A stretch of 64,000 nt of DNA from Silene conica (lineage: Eukaryota > Streptophyta > Magnoliopsida > Caryophyllales > Caryophyllaceae): assembly GCA_029255685.2 (NCBI GenBank), contig CM055312.2, forward strand, positions 8,084,649 to 8,148,648, in the 5' to 3' direction. Within the stretch, counting starts at the first letter, position 1. Each line of letters opens with the position of its first letter. Below are positions 53,726-64,000 of this stretch, one piece after another. A program made the translations under genes and the position numbers. A model generated the notes under the pieces. It did no database searches and was not told the origin of the DNA. It was given only the letters and a program-made list of their open reading frames with translations.

Positions 53726-55225
53726 ATGGCCAATTCCATAACCCATTTCCTCTTCCTATTTATTTTCTTAATCCCCTTTACATCCTCCACACAAACATCC
53801 ACAATCTCCCATTTCACCACCCGCCCAAAATCCGTAAACACATACGACTATCTTAACCACCTGGCTAAAACCTCAATAACCCGAGCTCACCATCTCAAAA
53901 ACCCAAACCACGTAAACATAAATTCTAATCTCGATCACTTGACTCAAATCTCATTAACCCGACCTGACCAAAGTCACCAGCCAAAAAGCCCAATAATTAT
54001 AAACAGTTATGATAATGAACTTAATCTTAACCACGAGACTAAGACGATCCCGTTATCGGCAGAGTCTTATGGAGCATACTCAATTTCCCTCAAATTTGGC
54101 ACACCACCCCAAACAATGAATTTTGTTATGGACACGGGAAGTAGCTTTGTATGGTTCCCATGCACAACTAGATATGCTTGTGACAGGTGTAATTTTACTT
54201 CTTCCACGCGGATCAAACCTTTTCTTCCCAAATTATCCTCCACCTCTAAAATATTAGGCTGCTTCAATCCCAAATGTGGTTGGATCCACAACCCGAATAC
54301 CGAGTCACGTTGCTCCTCTAACTCGTCCGGGTCAAGCTCGACTCAGATATGCCCTCCTTATCTGATCATTTACGGATCAGGGACGACAGGCGGCATCGCT
54401 TTACTCGACACGTTACACTTAAATGACGAAAATACCCCTGATTTGTTGGTCGGGTGCTCCATTTTGTCAAGTGCACAACCCGCCGGAATCGTCGGGTTCG
54501 GTCGAGGTAACTCTTCGTTACCGAATCAGCTCGGTCTCGAGAAATTTTCGTATTGTTCTCTCTCTCGTGAATTCGACGACACCAACGTGACAACCGCGCT
54601 AAATCTCATCGGAAAATCGAATTCGGCCGAAAAAGTCGCCGGAATTACGTACACTCCGTTCGTCAGAAACCCTAATACGTCGACAAATAGGGGATTTTCC
54701 GATTATTATTACATAGGATTAAATGAAATATTCGTACAAGAGAAAAAAGTGAAATATCGCGGCGATTTTTTCTCTCCTCCAGATGTTGTCACGGGATTTG
54801 GCGGAACGATAATTGACTCGGGGACTACGTTGACTTATATGTCACGTGAGATATTCGAGCCGTTGGCACGTGAGTTCGAAAGGCAGGTGAGGGATTATAA
54901 ACGGGTTGTGGAGGTCGAGGCCGTAACGGGGCTACGACCGTGTTTTAATGTTTCCGGGTTTAAAACGGTGACGTTTCCGACTTTAAAGTTTCATTTCAAG
55001 GGAGGGGCAAAAATGGTATTTCCTCTAGAGAATTATTTTTCTGTTGCTGATTTTCTTCATAGTAAGGCCGGGGCTGCTTGCTTGACCATAGTGACTGACC
55101 CGCCGGGTCAGGAAACGGTCTCCGGTCCGAAGGTTATTTTGGGGAATTATCAGCAACAAAATTTTTATATGGAGTATGATTTGAAACATAATAAGCTTGG
55201 GTTTATGCCACAAAAATGTAGTTAA
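53726..55225 (+). CDS. Pepsin-like (A1 family) aspartyl protease, nepenthesin type
   Basis: The chosen start begins directly with a signal peptide (ANSITHFLFLFIFLIPFTSS). An in-frame ATG 27 bp upstream would add MRCPNNNKN, a poor N-terminus that may lie outside the transcript. A prosegment of roughly 100 residues follows. The catalytic lobe starts at YGAYSISLKFGTPPQ; the first active-site motif is MDTGSSFVWFPC and the second is IIDSGTTLTYM. Between them are many Cys (YACDRC, CFNPKCGW) typical of the nepenthesin insert. The C-terminus ends VILGNYQQQNFYMEYD...LGF. Both DTG/DSG motifs are intact. Arabidopsis At4g16563-like proteins are the closest match I recognise. It is a single exon, probably secreted or cell-wall targeted. 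The substrate is unknown. Confidence 0.93.
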   Translation: MANSITHFLFLFIFLIPFTSSTQTSTISHFTTRPKSVNTYDYLNHLAKTSITRAHHLKNPNHVNINSNLDHLTQISLTRPDQSHQPKSPIIINSYDNELNLNHETKTIPLSAESYGAYSISLKFGTPPQTMNFVMDTGSSFVWFPCTTRYACDRCNFTSSTRIKPFLPKLSSTSKILGCFNPKCGWIHNPNTESRCSSNSSGSSSTQICPPYLIIYGSGTTGGIALLDTLHLNDENTPDLLVGCSILSSAQPAGIVGFGRGNSSLPNQLGLEKFSYCSLSREFDDTNVTTALNLIGKSNSAEKVAGITYTPFVRNPNTSTNRGFSDYYYIGLNEIFVQEKKVKYRGDFFSPPDVVTGFGGTIIDSGTTLTYMSREIFEPLAREFERQVRDYKRVVEVEAVTGLRPCFNVSGFKTVTFPTLKFHFKGGAKMVFPLENYFSVADFLHSKAGAACLTIVTDPPGQETVSGPKVILGNYQQQNFYMEYDLKHNKLGFMPQKCS

Positions 55226-55309
55226 GTCTATAGGAGTGTAATGTAGTAATCAAATCATTAAATGTGATGGCGATTGACAAAATTGTTAATTATTCATGAT
55301 TAATGAAAT

Positions 55310-55600
55310 CAAATTACATAAACATATGTTTATAGATCGAGGGTGCATTGAGCTTTTAAAAATGGAGGGTTGGACGGTTAGTATCGACCATGTATTTCGC
55401 GATGCAAATTGAGCAGCGGACTGGTTAGCTAATGAAAGAGTAATGTCTGGAACTATTGTTACTTGTTTTGATTCTCCGCCCGATGGGATTCGTACCATTC
55501 TTCGTGAAGATTTATTCGGTTTGTTATTCCCCGTTTATTTCTTATAAAGTTTTAGTTTTGTAATGAGGTTTTACCCTTCTTTCACATCTAAAAAAAATAA
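55310..55600 (+). pseudogene. LINE-type RNase H C-terminal fragment with A-rich tail
   Basis: One frame reads WTVSIDHVFRDAN, an in-frame TGA, then AADWLAN, and ends with PPDGIRTILREDLFG. This is the C-terminal part of the RNase H-like domain (H-x-REAN-x-x-AD-x-LA) of plant LINEs or of a related host-like family. The TGA sits where an Arg codon CGA would fit, a likely CpG transition. The stretch ends at an A-rich tail near 55589. It is not part of the protease gene. Confidence 0.65.
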
Positions 55601-55914
55601 AACAATACAAATACCGTAATACTTGTATAATTCATTTAAGTAATTAATATGAAAAATAAGTTTATGGTTCGACCATTTAATGATATTAAGTTGAACAACT
55701 TATTGATGGGAATGTATGATCTAAACAAATATAGAATTTGTATTAGATTTTTAATTATATTTCTTAAGTTTCGGTTTCTTGAATGGCCTATTAAATGGAA
55801 TTTCGTTGATAAAGTAATTTGCACTTCGTAGGTTAAGTAATGATTAATACAACCCTTAAACACTTACACTAAAATTTGAAAGAGACGATTTTTCAATAAA
55901 TTATCGAAAGACCT

Positions 55915-56118
55915 TTCTTTTGTATTCTATATTTGTATTTCGTGACATTTTATCATTGATTGTAATCGTAGCATAGTAATTCGTACCTATTTACATTATA
56001 AATATACTCATTTTATCTTTAATTATGATTTGTACCTATTAAATTACTTTTAATACCACGTTTTCTGAAAAATCTATACAATAATCTCTTAATAAGCTTA
56101 TTAAAAGGTAGTTTCTCC
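55915..56118. repeat. Dispersed MITE-like repeat, relative of 36190-36412
   Basis: It shares 'ATTCGTACCTATTTACAT', 'TATGATTTGTACCTATT' and 'AATAAGCTTATT' with the block at 36190. Upstream 'TTTTTCAATAAATTATCGAAAGA' is a further family piece. Confidence 0.62.
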
Positions 56119-57001
56119 ACAGACCCATTCTAAGACTTAAGGTTGTATTTAAGCATTTAATACCATTCAACTTAAAAATTAAGGACTAAATTACTCATAA
56201 AGCAATGCATTTTGCATTAAGAATTGATTTTCTCCCTTAAATGAAGGCTACAAATATCATTTTTTTTGTTATGTTTGTCAAAATAAAATCGATGAAGATA
56301 TTTTTTTTTCACTAAGTGAGAATAAATCAAATGGATAATTATTTTTTACGAGTTTGACTCTTTTTACGTTAATATCTATAAATCATGATAAACAATCGAC
56401 GAATTATAACATTCTTTTTTAATTTGGAGACTTCTTGCATACTTTTGTTTTGTGATAGGAAAAAAAACATCCAAAAGGCCAAAAGTGAGGATCTCACTTT
56501 TATTGTTTGCAAGAAAAGGTAGAATTAAAGTATGCACATTGTTAGGAAGGAATTACTTGAGTGCAATTCTTTATCATAAAGTCACACTTTGCATCAATTC
56601 CCTTGTACCATCTCAAATTTCCCAAGAATCATATACTTCATGCCAAATATAAATATGTCTCAAAGTTATAATTAGTGGTGGAGCGAGGGGTCAGAAGAGC
56701 GCATGCCCTGCTTAGAAAATGAAATTTTGGAAATTTTAATTAGTTAAATTTGGAAGTTTTTTTGAATTTAACTTGGCATTTCGTATGACATATCATTACT
56801 CATTCTCTTCTCCCGTTAAAATTTTTTGCCCTAACCACAAATTGTGTCTCCACCATTAATTATAATCATTATTAATTTGTATTACATCAAAGATGTTTCA
56901 CTATAGTTAAACGACAAATTATATATGTTTGAATGATAACTCTTTGTGAACTTTGGCCCCATATTTACTTCATATAATTGTGTTTTGATTTTGTTTAAGC
57001 A
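56119..57001. other. AT-rich spacer
   Basis: No supported gene. A 66-codon frame at 56452 has no recognisable features and is likely chance. Confidence 0.5.
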
Positions 57002-57217
57002 ATATGATAATGACGTTATCAAATGATTCTGAATTTCGGTATCACTTTGATCTGTCAGAAAACGGAAAATAAGTAATGTCGACTGAGTAGTGATGACAAG
57101 CTAATACGATATTTTAGATATAATAGTCCGTTATTAAATGACACTGAGAGAGTTTCAGTATCACTCTGATTGGCAAGAAAACGAAAAATAAGTAATGTCG
57201 ACCGAGTAGTGACAACT
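57002..57217. repeat. Diverged tandem duplication, period about 119 bp
   Basis: 'AAAATAAGTAATGTCGACTG' with preceding 'GTATCACT' at about 57040-57090 recurs at 57158-57206 with about 10 percent changes. Confidence 0.75.
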
Positions 57218-57415
57218 TCCAGCTAACTCCATCCTATCATGTTGGTCTTTAACTTTGATGTGCATTACTCGGTATAAATGCAAAATATATATCCCAATCA
57301 TATGATCAGGAGGATTCAGGACGATGAACAGAGCAACCCTACACAACCATGTGAATGATGTGATACTTGGCCGATAGTTGGATACTTGGATCTTGGTGCA
57401 TTCTACTATTCTACC

Positions 57416-57606
57416 TCGAAAATTCTTATATGTGACGGATAATATTCGTCACAAACTTGTAACAGGTTAAATAAAACTCATTTAATTAAATAATGACAAG
57501 TTATTTGCGACTCTTTAAGCACTTTGATTTTTGTCTTATATATTTTACTCATATGGATGATATCCAACCCATCACGAGTTTGTGAGACCATGTTTATCCG
57601 TAGGCC
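57416..57606. mobile_element. MITE of about 190 bp, family member 3
   Basis: The left arm 'AAATTCTTATATGTGACGGA' and inner 'CAACCCATCACGAGTTTGTGA' match the layout of the elements at 42659 and 43930. Confidence 0.6.
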
Positions 57607-59479
57607 TTGTAGCTCTATTTAACCCTAGTTCCTATATTAAAATACTAATTTTTTTTCTTAACCTATTTTCAAGCCCTACCTCTTCATTTCTATCTTTTAT
57701 CAAGACCTACCTTAACCTACCTTTAACTTATATTTTTTTACACTAAACAAGGTCAGGAAAGTGTTCCAGAAGGTCCAGATTGGACCGTATGGACCTAGTT
57801 TCTTCAAAAGTGTTCCAACCTTTTAATTTTTTTTTCCTTTTTTTATTTGTTATTTTTTTTGTCTTTATTCAAGGCCTATACCTACTTAACCCAACCCATA
57901 AACGTAGTCTGACAGATATATACGTCATAAAGGTGGCTTACCGATTCTACATTATGTGAAGGCTTTAGTACAAATTAAATAGTGTTTGTCCTTTGGTTCA
58001 TATGTGCTCCATTTTGGCATAAAGTTTAATGTACGTGGTTCATTAATCATCATGCACTTTATTTTATATGACTCTTTCTAACTTACTATTTGAGTTCGTT
58101 GAAAGTATAATATTTCTGGAAAATGAAATAGCGTTACCTGATGGTATTGTAGAACTTTTCACCGTGGAATAATCTAGCATGGACTCAGAGATTGATGTAT
58201 CCGAGAAATGCATGTATGATGTTTAATACATCAATGAATGTAGCAATTGAATCAACATCCAAACACACGATATCATAAAAGTTTACAAGTCGCAAACGCA
58301 TAGCGTCATACACTCGAGTAAGACCTCACCGGATATTTGGTTCAAGTAAGGTCTTCGACTTGGGTGCTCATGTGGCTTGCTGAGCCCTTCCCCTTGTCCC
58401 CTTGTGAGATTTGATGTAATTGGGTTGAAATGTCGAATCTTGTTGTTATGCATTAGGCTAGTTCAAAAAATGTTTTTATTTGGCTATCCGGATAGTCCGG
58501 TCTATACCATTTGGAAAGTTGAGTATTGAGTAACATAAGCGATGTTGTCTTATTTTTCTTTTCCAGATAATTGGCAAGGGAGGTATAGAGTCACCACAGA
58601 ATCACAGGACCTAAAAAGTTTAGTTATATGTATTAGTTACTTCCCTTTATAAGTAATACGGAGTATAATGTTACTAATGTAGTGGTAAATGTAGAGCACT
58701 TTTCGCATGGATCCCCGGGTGTCCCCACAAACTACCTTATTTTGCTTTTTAGTCATCCTTTTACTATAAAGGCATAACACTTCAAGAGCTCCCATTGACT
58801 ATTGGTAATGATGGAGATAAAGAGATTCACGTTTTACTTAAAGATTTAATTACTCTATACTCATTTTGGCATTTAATTATCCTCCCTCCTCTATTTCATC
58901 ATTTAAACATATTTCAAAATGTATTTTCATATATTATATGCTTATAGCATATGCTTAACCTTATATGATTATATTATGCTTATGCTTATGCTTATATGAG
59001 ATTATATTATATAATACGATGATCGTGATTATAATAATGTAACAGAAGTCCAAATATTCACATGCGGAATTTTCTCTTGGAAAAATTTAATTATCATCAA
59101 ATCAAATACATAAATTAAAAAAAAATCATAATTATTATTGATAAAACTCATAGATTCTAATTACCAAATCTGTATTTTTTGACAAACAGAAAGATATTAC
59201 ATTTTTTTGTAAAAAAAATCTTTAAATGAATTAAAATAGAAAAATACTATTTTGGAAAATTTAAGAATAAAAAGTAAAAATAAAACAACGATTAACCTTC
59301 ATATTATAGTTCGCTTATTCGTATTGATTCGCCTACGGTGAAAAATACAAAAAATATTTGTAGCAAAATAATTATTATTGATAAAACTTATGTAAAAAAG
59401 TTTTTAAGTACTAAAATAACTTAAAATTGATTAAGTACTATTAGGGACCGGTCCATTATGGATATGTATCACGGGCTTT
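57607..59479. other. AT-rich intergenic region
   Basis: No coding signal. 58940-59000 has short 'ATGCTTATATGATTATATT' repeats. 59488-59500 (CGGGCTTTGCCCG), just before the copia element, looks like the hairpin of a decayed Helitron end, but no CTAG is left. Confidence 0.45.
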
Positions 59480-59644
59480 GCCCGAACGTAGTTTGTATCT
59501 ATATGCTTATGAGTTAATGAGAAGGCAGAATACATCATTCACACAAATACAACTTGTAACATGGTATCAGGATTAGGTTTCGATCTCCCCAAACCCTAAT
59601 TTCGCCCTCAACTCGACACAACAAAGATCATTTCTTCTTCCGCC

Positions 59645-60101
59645 ATGGCTGGCGACGATATCGAACCCACCAAAATCGATTTGCTCTCCCCTTTCCCTCT
59701 CGTTAATCAAGAAGGACCAGGTCAGTCAATCACCCATGTCAAACTCCATAGCGACAATTATGATGAATGGAGTCGTTCTATGCGTCGATCTTTGAAATCA
59801 AGATGTAAATACGGTTTTTGCGATGAGTCGATTGCTAAGCCTACCGATGAATTTATGCTTAGTCATTGGGAAGTTGTACACTGCACCGTAGTTGAATGGA
59901 TCCTGAACTCGATTGATTCATTGATCCGGGACAGTGTATCAGACACAGAGGATGCTTGACTTCTATGGTCGGAATTATCGGATCAGTTCGTCGTTGTTGA
60001 CGGTGCCAAACTTCACAATTTGAAGACTCAATTACACGAATGTCGACAAACAAAAGGTATGTCCGTTACCTCGTACTATGGCAACTTGAAAACCTTATGG
60101 G
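59645..60101 (+). pseudogene. Copia gag N-terminal part
   Basis: The frame begins MAGDDIEPTK and includes VKLHSDNYDEWSRSMRRSL and KYGFCDESIAKP, the gag region (UBN2-like) of copia elements. A TGA ends it at 59957-59959. The following bases still encode gag-like sequence (LWSELSDQF, LKTQLHECRQ, SYYGNLKTLWD) before further stops. Confidence 0.85.
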
Positions 60102-63100
60102 ATGCTCGATCTTAGTGCCCTTGACCCGCCTTTTTCGTGTAATACGGTGGGTTATACGTGTGGGGTCACTAAGGCTGCCCTAGTTCGGCAAGAGACGGAA
60201 CGTTTACACCAATTTTTGATGGTGCTGGATAAATCGCTGAATGGACCCGTCCGTAACCACCAATTGGCCCTAGACCCCTTACCTTCCCTTAGCCGTGTGT
60301 ACCACGCTGTTTTGCAAGAGGAGCGGTTGCTTGCGGCTCTTTCGGTAACGACAGAGGTCACAGATGTCATGGTCTACTATGTCCGTGGTGCAGCCGCCAT
60401 GCCTGCTATGGTTACTGCTGCTGTCCCCAATTGGCGCGCACTTCGAGATGCCGAAAGACAAGAAAAGCTGAAAATTCGGTGCTCATATTGTAGTGCGCCC
60501 GGTCACTATGTTCCAAATTGTTATATTAAATCACAAAAATTCCTGGAATGGTGGGGTGATCGTCCCCATACTTTGGACGAATTGAAAGCCAAACGGGCAG
60601 CAAGTTCTTCGTCTTCACGCACGGCACTAGTGAATTTCCTTGGTGGCAGTGGGTCTACTTCCACGTCATCTCAAGACCGTCTTAGTGGTGTGTCTCCCCA
60701 TTGGATTATTTATACAGGAGCTTCACAACATGTAACCAGAGATGAAACATGGTTGGCTGATCCGCATCCTATTCCTCCTTATCCGGTTACACTTCCAAAT
60801 GGTCACCGTGTCTCGCCTACCTTACCGGGGACGATTCGCTTAAGCGAATTTCTGGTCTTGCGGGATGCTTTATATGTTCCCACCCTAACTTGTAATTTAT
60901 TATCGGTCTCGCAATTAGTGGCCGCTACTGATTGTGTTTTCAGTTTTACTAACTCTGTTTGCCATATTCAAGACCGTTTTGTGAGGACGAGGATTGGAGT
61001 CGGTGAGCAGCAGGACGGTCTCTATTTGCTGCGTGCAGTGGTCAAACCAACGGTTCATCGGGTGAGCGCTGATTCTTTTGAGTTATGGCATCGACGGCTG
61101 GGAGTCCTGGGACATCCATCTCCCAAAGTAGTTAATTTATTACCTTGTGTTAGCAATTCTCGTACTAGTCCAGACATTATTTGTGACATTTGCCATGAGG
61201 TTAAACATAGCCATAGCAGCTTTGAGACTAATAATAATAAAGCTTCGACATTTTTTAAGCTAATTCATTGTGATTTATGGGGTCCTTATCGGTCACCGTC
61301 TACTTGTGGTGCCAAATATTTCTTAACTATTGTCGATGATTATTCTAGAACGGTTTGGGTGTACTTGCTTGTTGGTAAGAGAGAAGTGACGGATATGTTT
61401 TTGAGTTTTTTTGCTATGATTAAAACTCAATTTGGGGCTATTGTCAAGCAAGTGCAATCTGATAATGGAACTGAATTTTTTAACATGGCTTCTTTTTTCC
61501 GAGATTATAGCATATTATTCCGGACTTCTTGTCTTGGCACGCCTCAACAAAATGGGCGTGTCGAAAGGGAACATAGGCATATTTTGAATGTGGCTCATGC
61601 CTTAATGTTTCAAGCTCATCTCTCGATTATGTTTTGGGGCGAATGTATTTTAACGGCGGCATACTTAATTAATCGCCTTCCTTCCCCTTTGTTGCAAAAT
61701 AAGGCCCCCTACGAGTTGTTATTTGGCACGGCTCCGATTTATTCTCATATTCGTACTTTCGGTTGTTTGTGCTTTGCACATAACTTGCATACTAAAGGTG
61801 ATAAATTTGCAAACAGAGTCGTAAATGTGTTTTCTTGGGCTATCCTCACAACAAGAAGGGGTGGAGAGTCTTTGATCTTATTACTCGGGATTTTTTTGTT
61901 AGTCGGGATGTGTATTTTTCTGAGCACAGTTTTCCCTATTACCCGAAAGAGCCAACCGTTTCGACCACTGTTGACCCCTCCATTCTGCCTCCACCGGTTC
62001 CTGATGATGACATGGGTGGGTCCCCTGACCCGGTGGATGGTTCGGGTACAGATGAGGATGCCTCGGGAAGTGATACTCCTATGGGTTCGGGTGAAAACTC
62101 GGCTGGTTCAAACACTGATTCTGACACGAGTAATTCGGCTAATTCGGACCAATTCGACTCTGATCCGGACTCTCCATATTTGCCTGTTCTTGGGCGTGGT
62201 AAACGACCCAAGTACCCGTCTACTCGTCTTCAGGGTTACCTCGTTGGGACCACCGCCATCACGCCTTCTGACTCCGACTCCTCCCCCGACTCTCCTAGTT
62301 CCTCAGGTACACCTTATGCTCTAGCTAATTATTTATCTAGTGCTAAGTTTTCATCGCACCACCAAGTTTTTCTTGCAGCTATAGCATCGGGTCTTGAACC
62401 CCAAAGTTTTCAAGCTGCTTTGTCGAATCCGGAGTGGTGAAAGGCTATGCAAGCCGAGGTCACGGCCCTTAAGAAAGCTCTTGGCTGTCGTTGGATTTAT
62501 AAAATTAAATATAATTTTGATGGTAGCATTGAGCGGTATAAAGCACGACTGGTCATTTTTGGGAATCATCAGGTCGAAGGTATTGATTATGCTGAAACCT
62601 TCGCTCCTGTAATTAAGATGGTCACTGTTCGTTCTCTATTAGCTGTTGCAGCCGTTAAAAATTGGGAACTACATCAGATGGACGTGCATAATGTCTTTTT
62701 GCACGGTGACCTTGACGAAGAGGTTTACATGAAGCTTCCTCCGGGGTTTGGCAAAGGTCGAGAGGGGACAATGTGCAGGTTACGGAAATATCTCTACGGT
62801 CCACGCCAGGCTCCCCGGTGTTGGTTTGCTAAATTGGCTACCGCTATACGTACTTATGGTTTTAGCCAATCCTATTCCGATTATCCGCTCTTCAGTTTTA
62901 CTCGTAACACGGTATGTATTCATGTCCTTGTTTACGTTGACGACCTTGTTATTGCTGGAAATGACACAACTGCTATTTTGGAGTTTAAAAATTATTTGGG
63001 TAAGTGCTTCCACATGATAGATTTGGGACAGTTGAAGTACTTCATTGGTATTGAGGTTGCGCGCAATAATGAGGGTATTTTCTTAAATCAACGAAAATAT

Positions 63101-63672
63101 ACTCTTGATATTATTTCTGAGACCGGTTTATTGGGAGCTAAGCCTGTGGCTATACCACTCGAACAAGATCTCATGCTCGGTGCGGCTACTGGTGATTTTT
63201 TGGCCGATGCAAAGCCTTATCGTCGTTTTGTTAGTCGTTTAGTATATCTTGCCGTTACATGGCCTGATCTCTCTTATGTGGTCCATGTGTTGTCTCGGTT
63301 TTTGAGTCAACCTCAACAGGAACATTTACATGTTGCTCTCCTTGTTGTCCGCTATCTTAAAGGGAGTCCTGGTCAAGGTATCTTACTTCGTGCCGATAGC
63401 AGTCTCACGGTTACTGGGTGGTGTGACTCGGATTGGGGTGGGTGCCTCACCACGCGAAAATCAGACTCGAGTTGGACCATTTTTATGGGCCACTCGCCTA
63501 TATCCTGGAAGAGAAAACAGCAACATACGGTCTCTTTGTCCTCAGCAGAAGCCGAGTATAGTGCTGAGCCATAATTATCATTCTTTGTGAACTGAAATGG
63601 ATTAAGGGGTTGTTGATTACTCTTGGTGTCCCCTTGTCTTCTCCTATTGATATTTCTTCCGACAGTGAATCT
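60102..63672 (+). pseudogene. Copia gag-pol remainder: zinc knuckle, protease, integrase, reverse transcriptase, RNase H
   Basis: In order: a CCHC zinc knuckle (CSYCSAPGHYVPNC, from 60480); a protease motif in which the usual DTGA reads YTGA (codon TAT at 60711-60713), losing the catalytic Asp; a gag-pre-integrase segment (LWHRRLGVLGH); and an integrase core with HCDLWGP, QSDNGTEF and REHRHIL. A frameshift near 61830 follows, then an acidic linker in the next frame to a stop at 62438. Reverse transcriptase runs from 62447 (CRWIYKIK, APVIKM, LYGPRQAPRCW, YVDDLVIAGND), and RNase H has GWCDSDWGGC and SSAEAEYS. The coding region is lost at 63572 and truncated at 63677. Confidence 0.9.
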
Positions 63673-63677
63673 GCCAT

Positions 63678-64000
63678 TGATAAGGCTAAAGTCGTATCAC
63701 CTTAATCAAAGTAAAACTATCTCAAAACTAACAAAATAGCTAGCGGTAAGACAGGTATCGAATCCACAGGGAGGCGGTAATAAACGGTTTGCTAAATGTA
63801 ATTAAGTCTAAAAGTAACAGTTTATGGGGGTTTTGGTTTGTTTGTTTTGACTAACAACTAAAAAACAATTGAAATAAAAGATGTGTAACAGAGATATTAA
63901 AAGTCTAGGAATTCTGGGTCACCAAGTATATTTTATGGGGATTCTTAATTAATCACTAGTTCAATCGGATTATTCAAGGTCACAAGATTGGTCAATACTA
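63678..64000 (-). mobile_element. Gypsy-type LTR, minus orientation, runs off the right edge
   Basis: It starts TGATAAGG on the plus strand, the inverse of a ...CCTTATCA end. Read on the minus strand it has 'CCTCCCTGTGGATTCGATAC' near 63752-63771, the mark of gypsy LTR 3' regions. It is inserted into the copia RNase H sequence. The other end is outside the window, so the target duplication cannot be checked. Confidence 0.7.

Larger units (their letters stand above)
59480..63677 (+). mobile_element. Ty1/copia retrotransposon, decayed, cut by another LTR element
   Basis: TGGTATCAG at 59562 is a shortened copia primer binding site (initiator tRNA-Met type), preceded by what remains of a 5' LTR. 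Gag, zinc knuckle, protease, integrase, reverse transcriptase and RNase H follow in copia order. The 3' part is missing because a gypsy-type LTR begins at 63678 within the RNase H sequence. Stops and frameshifts occur near 59957, 60100, 61830, 62438 and 63572. Confidence 0.9.

Noticed and set aside
59488..59515. Helitron 3' end (CGGGCTTTGCCCG hairpin then TAGT)
   Set aside because: The CTAG terminus is not present and no matching 5' end preceded by A was found.

Overview
This window looks like repeat-rich, intergenic plant nuclear DNA. The composition is AT-rich, two single-exon host genes have clear plant homologies, and almost every major class of plant transposable element is present. I cannot name the species. 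A eudicot fits, but nothing here is diagnostic.

Host genes are few. A secreted prolamin-like (ECA1-type, six-cysteine) protein gene occurs twice, at 9826-10560 and 51602-52336. The encoded proteins are identical and each copy lies in a segmental duplication with its upstream DNA (7778-10582 and 49421-52350). An intact pepsin-like (A1 family) aspartyl protease lies at 53726-55225. I saw no tRNA, rRNA or other host genes.

Layout: 1-2005 is the end of a CACTA (En/Spm) transposon with a decayed, internally deleted transposase on the minus strand. 2006-3335 is a gypsy-type LTR fragment and a LINE tail. 4025-6892 is a dead LINE with a long target-site duplication (TSD). 7778-10582 is ECA1-like copy 1, carrying a Mutator-type MITE that copy 2 lacks; a SINE follows it. 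12008-28571 is a minisatellite of about 20 bp ('aatacgagctaatat') split by a 14.5-kb retrotransposon array. 28650-33500 holds hAT-type MITEs and a nested terminal-inverted-repeat (TIR) element. 33508-36143 is a solo LTR. 36437-37370 is a TIR element. 39792-43833 is a candidate Helitron containing several other elements. 44432-49420 is a Mutator-like element (MULE) with transposase and OTU-like domains, split by a second solo LTR. 49421-52350 is ECA1-like copy 2. The protease gene follows, then AT-rich spacer, a broken Ty1/copia element (from about 59480) and the start of another gypsy-type LTR (63678-64000).

The most informative structure is at 13346-27813. It reads LTR-internal-LTR-internal-LTR, has one TSD (CTAAT) around the whole array, and has tRNA-Asp-type primer binding sites. 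The element is non-autonomous: each internal region encodes only one 509-aa gag-like, acidic protein. The middle LTR is a clean mosaic, matching LTR3 at six 5' diagnostic sites and LTR1 at three 3' diagnostic sites. This is what one unequal crossover between LTRs would produce. Each internal region also carries three copies of a module made of a perfect 8-9 bp stem, a four-base (A/G)GGA loop and an AGTGT(G/A)GGGAG purine tract. The stem sequences differ between copies but pairing is always kept. The last copy is the polypurine tract itself. This covarying hairpin plus polypurine module is my best candidate for an undescribed functional element.

A second theme is that four different LTR families here carry arrays of short palindromes, sometimes directly upstream of a TATA box.
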